From NCBI GenBank assembly GCA_900553225.1, contig USCV01000046.1, forward strand, positions 1 through 9,882: a stretch of DNA of 9,882 bases. Reading direction: 5' to 3'. Positions 7,522-9,882 of this stretch are shown here, in pieces. The notes below the pieces were generated by a model, which did no database searches, was not told the DNA's origin, and saw only the letters and a list, made by a program, of their open reading frames with translations. Position 1 is the first letter of the stretch. Every line of letters starts with the position of its first letter. Both the position numbers and the translations under genes were made by a program. The stretch comes from an uncultured Clostridium sp. (GTDB taxonomy: Bacteria; Bacillota; Clostridia; TANB77; CAG-508).

Positions 7522-7778
7522 TATTTATTTTCCTCTTTTTTTATTTTTTCTAATGCTATTGCTAATTGGTCTGGGCACGAAGTTCCCTTATATCCACATT
7601 GAATACCCTTTAGTTTTTTTATCACTTCATCAATAGTAAGACCTTCAATTAAATGGCTTAGTCCAATTGTATTTCCTGGACATCCACCTACAATCTTTAC
7701 CGACTTTACAATATTACCTTCAATCTCAAAAATTATTTGTTTTGAACAAACTCCTTCTGGAGTATAAGTATATGTCAT
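7521..7778 (-). CDS. TSCPD domain-containing protein (four-Cys, TIGR03905-like)
   Basis: A short cytoplasmic protein of 85 residues matching the small TSCPD-domain family. The signature GTSCPDQLA is at 65-73 and the four cysteines are Cys11, Cys33, Cys61 and Cys68, the pattern of the four-Cys TIGR03905 group. A metal-binding role is plausible from the cysteines, but the function of the free-standing family is unknown. The related domain occurs at the C-terminus of some adenosylcobalamin-dependent ribonucleotide reductases. AGAGGAA precedes the ATG at 7778. The stop overlaps the mfd start by one base (TAATG), so mfd is probably translationally coupled to it. It is the first gene of the operon, directly behind a consensus promoter. 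Confidence 0.9.
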   Translation of the reverse strand: MTYTYTPEGVCSKQIIFEIEGNIVKSVKIVGGCPGNTIGLSHLIEGLTIDEVIKKLKGIQCGYKGTSCPDQLAIALEKIKKEENK

Positions 7779-7806
7779 CTTTTTTCCTCTCTTTCAATCA
7801 CTTTTT

Positions 7807-7835
7807 ATTATACTCACTTTTTACCACTTTTTCAA
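7807..7835 (-). promoter_or_regulatory. Sigma-A promoter for the TSCPD-mfd-trmH operon
   Basis: On the minus strand TTGAAA (7830-7835), 17 nt, then a perfect TATAAT (7807-7812). Transcription should start near 7800, leaving a leader of about 22 nt before the ATG at 7778. No other promoter of similar quality was seen inside the operon. Confidence 0.8.
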
Positions 7836-7903
7836 TATATTTATTATTTTTTCCTTTTATGTTCCCAATTTTACTATTAAAATATCAAATACAAACCTAT
7901 CAT

Positions 7904-7931
7904 GCATATTTTATTTTTCATGAAATATTAT
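7904..7931 (+). promoter_or_regulatory. Candidate sporulation (sigma-E-like) promoter for ylbJ
   Basis: GCATATT at 7904-7910 fits the sigma-E -35 pattern (GNATATT). After 13 nt comes AATATTAT at 7924-7931, a partial match to the -10 pattern (CATACANT). Sigma-E control is known for ylbJ in Bacillus. The -10 match is weak, and an alternative sigma-A -10 (TATTAT at 7926-7931 or TATAAC at 7932-7937) lacks a good -35. Confidence 0.3.
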
Positions 7932-7959
7932 TATAACAAAAAGATTTAAGGAGAAATTT

Positions 7960-9165
7960 ATGAAGCAACAAAAGTTTTTCTATCTTACAATAAAAAGAAA
8001 CACTATTCCCCTTGTTTTTTTACTATTTACCATTTGTTTAGTGTTTTTTTCAAAAAGTAATCTATCTGCTGCCAAAAGTGGACTCGTTCTTTGGGCTAAT
8101 TCTGTAGTTCCTTCTCTTCTTCCTTTTTTTATTGCAACAGAACTTCTTTCAAATACAAATATAATACATATTATCGGAAAAATACTAAATAAGTTCATGC
8201 GACCTATTTTTAATGTTCCAGGAGAAGGTGCTTATGCTTTTTTAATTGGAATAATTAGTGGGTATCCTGTTGGAGCTAAAATTGTAACAAATCTAAGACA
8301 AGATGGAATATGTTCAAAATCAGAAGGTGAAAGAATGCTATGTTTTAGTAATAATTCAGGTCCTCTTTTTATTGTTGGTACTGTTGGAATTAGTTTGTTT
8401 GGGAGTTCCCAGACTGGATTTTTATTATTTTTTACTCATATTCTTGCTTGTATCACTGTAGGCATTATTTTAGGATTATTCGACCGTTTTAAAAAGAATG
8501 ATAATGCAAATAAATCTATCTCTTCTAAAGTATTAACTAAAAGTGCTAATTGTAACTTTTCTAATCTAGGAGAAATATTAGGAAAAAGTATTCACAATGC
8601 AATTTCGACTGTTACAATGATTGGTGGTTTTGTTGTACTATTTTCTGTTATTATTTCTATTTTAAAACAAAGTCATATTATAGATGGAGTTTGTATTTTA
8701 ATTAGTCCATTGTTTAATGCAATTGGTATAAATTCCTCTATATCAGAAGCCTTTATAACAGGCATAATAGAACTTACTAATGGTGTTAAACTTGCAAGCT
8801 TAATTCATGATAAAATAATATCTAATCAGATTGTTTTATGTGCATTTTTACTTGGTTTTGGAGGTTTTTCAATTTTACTACAAGTGTTAAGTATTACATC
8901 AAAATCTGATTTATCTATAAAGCCATATGTAATAGGAAAATTGTTACAAGGTTTATTTGCTTCAATTTATACATATATAGCATTACACTATATACCATTT
9001 TTGAATCTAGATTTACAACCTGTATTTTCTGACCAGAATATAAAACTTAGTAACTTTCCACTTCATATTTCTCCTATTTTCTATTTTTCTTTATGCATAT
9101 TTTTATGCTTACTCATTTATATATGTAATATAAAAAAACAAAAGAATACATATTATCATTTCTAA
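7960..9165 (+). CDS. ylbJ: Sporulation integral membrane protein YlbJ
   Basis: A polytopic membrane protein of 401 residues from the nucleoside-recognition/Gate-domain family. About ten hydrophobic segments are visible (roughly 13-31, 44-64, 92-108, 135-148, 152-174, 213-235, 243-258, 290-311, 324-345 and 372-390). Family-typical blocks are SVVPSLLPFFI at 48-58, GIISGYPVGAK at 97-107, CFSNNSGPLFIVGTVG at 128-143, ELTNGVKLAS at 271-280, and the glycine-rich GFGGFSILLQ near 299-308. In Bacillus the orthologue is needed for normal spore formation and is expressed in the mother cell; the transported molecule is unknown. AAGGAG lies 6 nt before the ATG at 7960. It is divergent from the TSCPD-mfd operon with a 181-bp shared upstream region. 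Its presence is the best evidence in this window that the organism makes endospores. The C-terminal tail after 390 is short, basic and probably cytoplasmic. Confidence 0.92.
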   Translation: MKQQKFFYLTIKRNTIPLVFLLFTICLVFFSKSNLSAAKSGLVLWANSVVPSLLPFFIATELLSNTNIIHIIGKILNKFMRPIFNVPGEGAYAFLIGIISGYPVGAKIVTNLRQDGICSKSEGERMLCFSNNSGPLFIVGTVGISLFGSSQTGFLLFFTHILACITVGIILGLFDRFKKNDNANKSISSKVLTKSANCNFSNLGEILGKSIHNAISTVTMIGGFVVLFSVIISILKQSHIIDGVCILISPLFNAIGINSSISEAFITGIIELTNGVKLASLIHDKIISNQIVLCAFLLGFGGFSILLQVLSITSKSDLSIKPYVIGKLLQGLFASIYTYIALHYIPFLNLDLQPVFSDQNIKLSNFPLHISPIFYFSLCIFLCLLIYICNIKKQKNTYYHF

Positions 9166-9205
9166 TTTAATAGAATTAATAATTTGGAATATAGTTAAAT
9201 TTATG

Positions 9206-9227
9206 TTTGCAGTAAATCATCTGCAAA
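9206..9227 (+). promoter_or_regulatory. Inverted repeat just before the ribosome binding site of the 73-aa gene
   Basis: TTTGCAG (9206-9212) and CTGCAAA (9221-9227) form a perfect 7-bp dyad around an 8-nt loop, ending 4 nt before the AAGGAGG at 9231-9237. There is no T-run after it, so it is not a standard terminator of ylbJ. It could be an RNA stem protecting or exposing the ribosome binding site, a processing site between the two genes, or a protein-binding site. Confidence 0.4.
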
Positions 9228-9243
9228 TTAAAGGAGGATTTTT

Positions 9244-9465
9244 ATGGATAGGAATATGGATTTTAATAACTTTAGTGGATTTCCACCACCATATATGAAT
9301 GCAGAATTAAACAATGATTTTCCACCTATTGATACTGGTATATTTAATCCTATTAATCAATATGAACAAGCATATATGTATTATAGGTATATGACCCAAA
9401 TGATGGATTATAAAATCAAGTGTAAAGAATTTGAAAAAATGTGCTCTAAACCTGATGCAAAATAA
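9244..9465 (+). CDS. Small Asn/Tyr/Met/Pro-rich protein of unknown function, 73 aa
   Basis: I do not recognise a family. The ribosome binding site AAGGAGG (9231-9237) before ATG 9244 is the strongest in the window, so the gene is likely real. Residues 1-38 are low in complexity and probably disordered, rich in Asn, Phe, Pro and Asp (FSGFPPPYMN, FPPIDTGIFNP). Residues about 39-68 should form an amphipathic helix rich in Tyr, Met and Lys (YEQAYMYYRYMTQMMDYKIK), with Cys60 and Cys67. There is no signal peptide or membrane segment. It starts 78 bp after ylbJ on the same strand and may be co-transcribed with it. The composition resembles that of small spore-coat-type proteins, and the neighbour is a sporulation gene, but this is only a suggestion. 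It ends at a hairpin terminator shared with the tRNA gene. Confidence 0.72.
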   Translation: MDRNMDFNNFSGFPPPYMNAELNNDFPPIDTGIFNPINQYEQAYMYYRYMTQMMDYKIKCKEFEKMCSKPDAK

Positions 9466-9507
9466 AAAAACGAGGTAATTGTTAAAATTCAAATTCCCCG
9501 ATTTTTT
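9466..9507. terminator. Bidirectional terminator between the 73-aa gene and tRNA-Met
   Basis: The left arm AAAAACGAGGTAATTG (9466-9481) pairs imperfectly with the right arm CAAATTCCCCGATTTTTT (9490-9507) around an 8-nt loop. The core CGAGG/CCCCG pairs with one wobble, and there are two internal mismatches. A-runs and T-runs outside the core give a T-tract in both directions. It sits right after the stop at 9465 and 14 nt beyond the 3' end of the tRNA gene. Confidence 0.7.
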
Positions 9508-9520
9508 ACTTTTTAAAATT

Positions 9521-9597
9521 TGGTAGCGAGAAATGGATTCGAACCATCGACCTGCCGGGTATGAACCGGATGCTCTAGCCAACTGAGCTATCTCGCC
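9521..9597 (-). tRNA. tRNA-Met (CAU), elongator type
   Basis: A 77-nt cloverleaf including an encoded CCA (9521-9523). The acceptor stem is GGCGAGA/TCTCGCT with a G1-U72 wobble. The D arm is GCTC/GAGC with a 9-nt loop, the T arm is GATGG-TTCGAAT-CCATT, and the anticodon CAT is at 9561-9563 in the loop TTCATAC. The initiator features (C1-A72 mismatch and three GC pairs next to the anticodon loop) are absent. The GGTTCATACC core and G1-U72 match elongator tRNA-Met of Bacillus as I recall it, better than the lysidine-modified tRNA-Ile. The outermost anticodon-stem pair is a T-C mismatch (9570 with 9554), which is tolerated in many tRNAs. Confidence 0.95.
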
Positions 9598-9619
9598 ATA
9601 TGTTTTAAATGCAAGTACT

Positions 9620-9648
9620 ATTATAATGTTATATTTATAATTTGTCAA
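9620..9648 (-). promoter_or_regulatory. Consensus promoter for tRNA-Met
   Basis: On the minus strand TTGACA (9643-9648), exactly 17 nt, then TATAAT (9620-9625): a perfect sigma-A consensus. This is typical of stable RNA genes. Transcription should start near 9613, about 16 nt before the mature tRNA 5' end at 9597. Confidence 0.88.
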
Positions 9649-9685
9649 GAAAAATAAAAAGAAAATACAACTTATTTTAAGGTGT

Positions 9686-9882
9686 ATGGGTGTAGATGTA
9701 GATCAAGATATAGTTGGTGCATTAAGTAAAATAACTAAAGCATATGATAAAAATGTTGAAGCATTTAATTCAAATGAATTTGTTAAGGCATCTGCGCTTA
9801 TGCTTTTATATGAACGTGTGCCTTCTTATAGACAGGCCTTTAAAAAGATAGAACCTTATGTTAAAAGTGAAATTAACAAAGG
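9686..9882 (+). CDS. Partial coding region of unknown function, runs off the right edge
   Basis: An open frame from ATG 9686 continues without a stop to the window end, giving at least 65 residues (MGVDVDQDIVGALSKITKAY ... VKSEINKG). It is rich in Ala, Lys, Glu and Val and looks mostly helical, with no signal peptide. I do not recognise it. The other two plus-strand frames and the minus-strand frames are broken by stops in this stretch, which supports coding on the plus strand. AAGGTG (9679-9684) is present but unusually close to the ATG, so the start is uncertain; an internal ATG lies at 9799. No good promoter is seen on this strand, and the -35 box of the divergent tRNA promoter is only 38 bp away. 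It could also be part of a larger or broken gene. Confidence 0.5.
   Translation, partial: MGVDVDQDIVGALSKITKAYDKNVEAFNSNEFVKASALMLLYERVPSYRQAFKKIEPYVKSEINK

Noticed and set aside
9521..9597. Initiator tRNA-fMet or lysidine tRNA-Ile2 reading of the CAT anticodon
   Set aside because: There is no C1-A72 mismatch and the three GC pairs of an initiator anticodon stem are missing. The GGTTCATACC core and G1-U72 pair fit elongator tRNA-Met better than tRNA-Ile2.
9307..9648. Minus-strand open frame of 113 codons
   Set aside because: It runs antisense through the 73-aa gene and across the whole tRNA-Met gene and its promoter, with no ribosome binding site. It is a shadow.

Overview
The window is about 9.9 kb of very AT-rich DNA with strong AGGAGG-type ribosome binding sites, consensus sigma-A promoters and a CCA-encoding elongator tRNA-Met. 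It carries a ylbJ-type sporulation membrane protein gene. Together these suggest an endospore-forming, low-GC Bacillota of the class Clostridia. The species cannot be named from this sequence. There are no IS elements, CRISPR arrays, integrases or rRNA genes, and no gene-free stretch longer than about 190 bp.

Layout from left to right. (1) 68-847, plus: a membrane-anchored NodB-type polysaccharide deacetylase. A long AT-rich hairpin (851-919) separates it from the convergent genes that follow. (2) 922-3010, minus: aspS with its own promoter, then a small helical protein of unknown function (922-1167) that has its own consensus promoter just after the aspS stop. (3) 3201-7812, minus: one tightly packed operon driven by a consensus promoter at 7807-7835. 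It runs TSCPD-domain protein, mfd (transcription-repair coupling factor), then a TrmH/SpoU-family RNA 2'-O-methyltransferase. The genes are coupled through a TAATG stop/start overlap and through a ribosome binding site that overlaps a stop codon. (4) 7960-9465, plus, divergent from that operon: ylbJ, then a 73-residue Asn/Tyr/Met/Pro-rich protein of unknown function. (5) 9466-9507: a hairpin terminator shared with the convergent tRNA-Met(CAU) gene (9521-9597, minus), which has a perfect TTGACA-17-TATAAT promoter. (6) 9686 to the right edge: the start of an unrecognised coding region that runs off the window.

Two things stand out. First, mfd is split by a single extra base near 4542. Removing it rebuilds an uninterrupted 1173-residue Mfd of normal length, and the two current reading frames overlap at 4501-4562. 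This is a recent mutation, a sequence error or, less likely, a +1 frameshift site (CTT followed by CGG). Second, the aspartyl-tRNA synthetase has signature blocks that resemble the alphaproteobacterial form as I recall it, not the usual Bacillota form. This hints at an old horizontal replacement. The rest looks like ordinary chromosomal housekeeping and sporulation content. I did not find a convincing new defence or mobile system.
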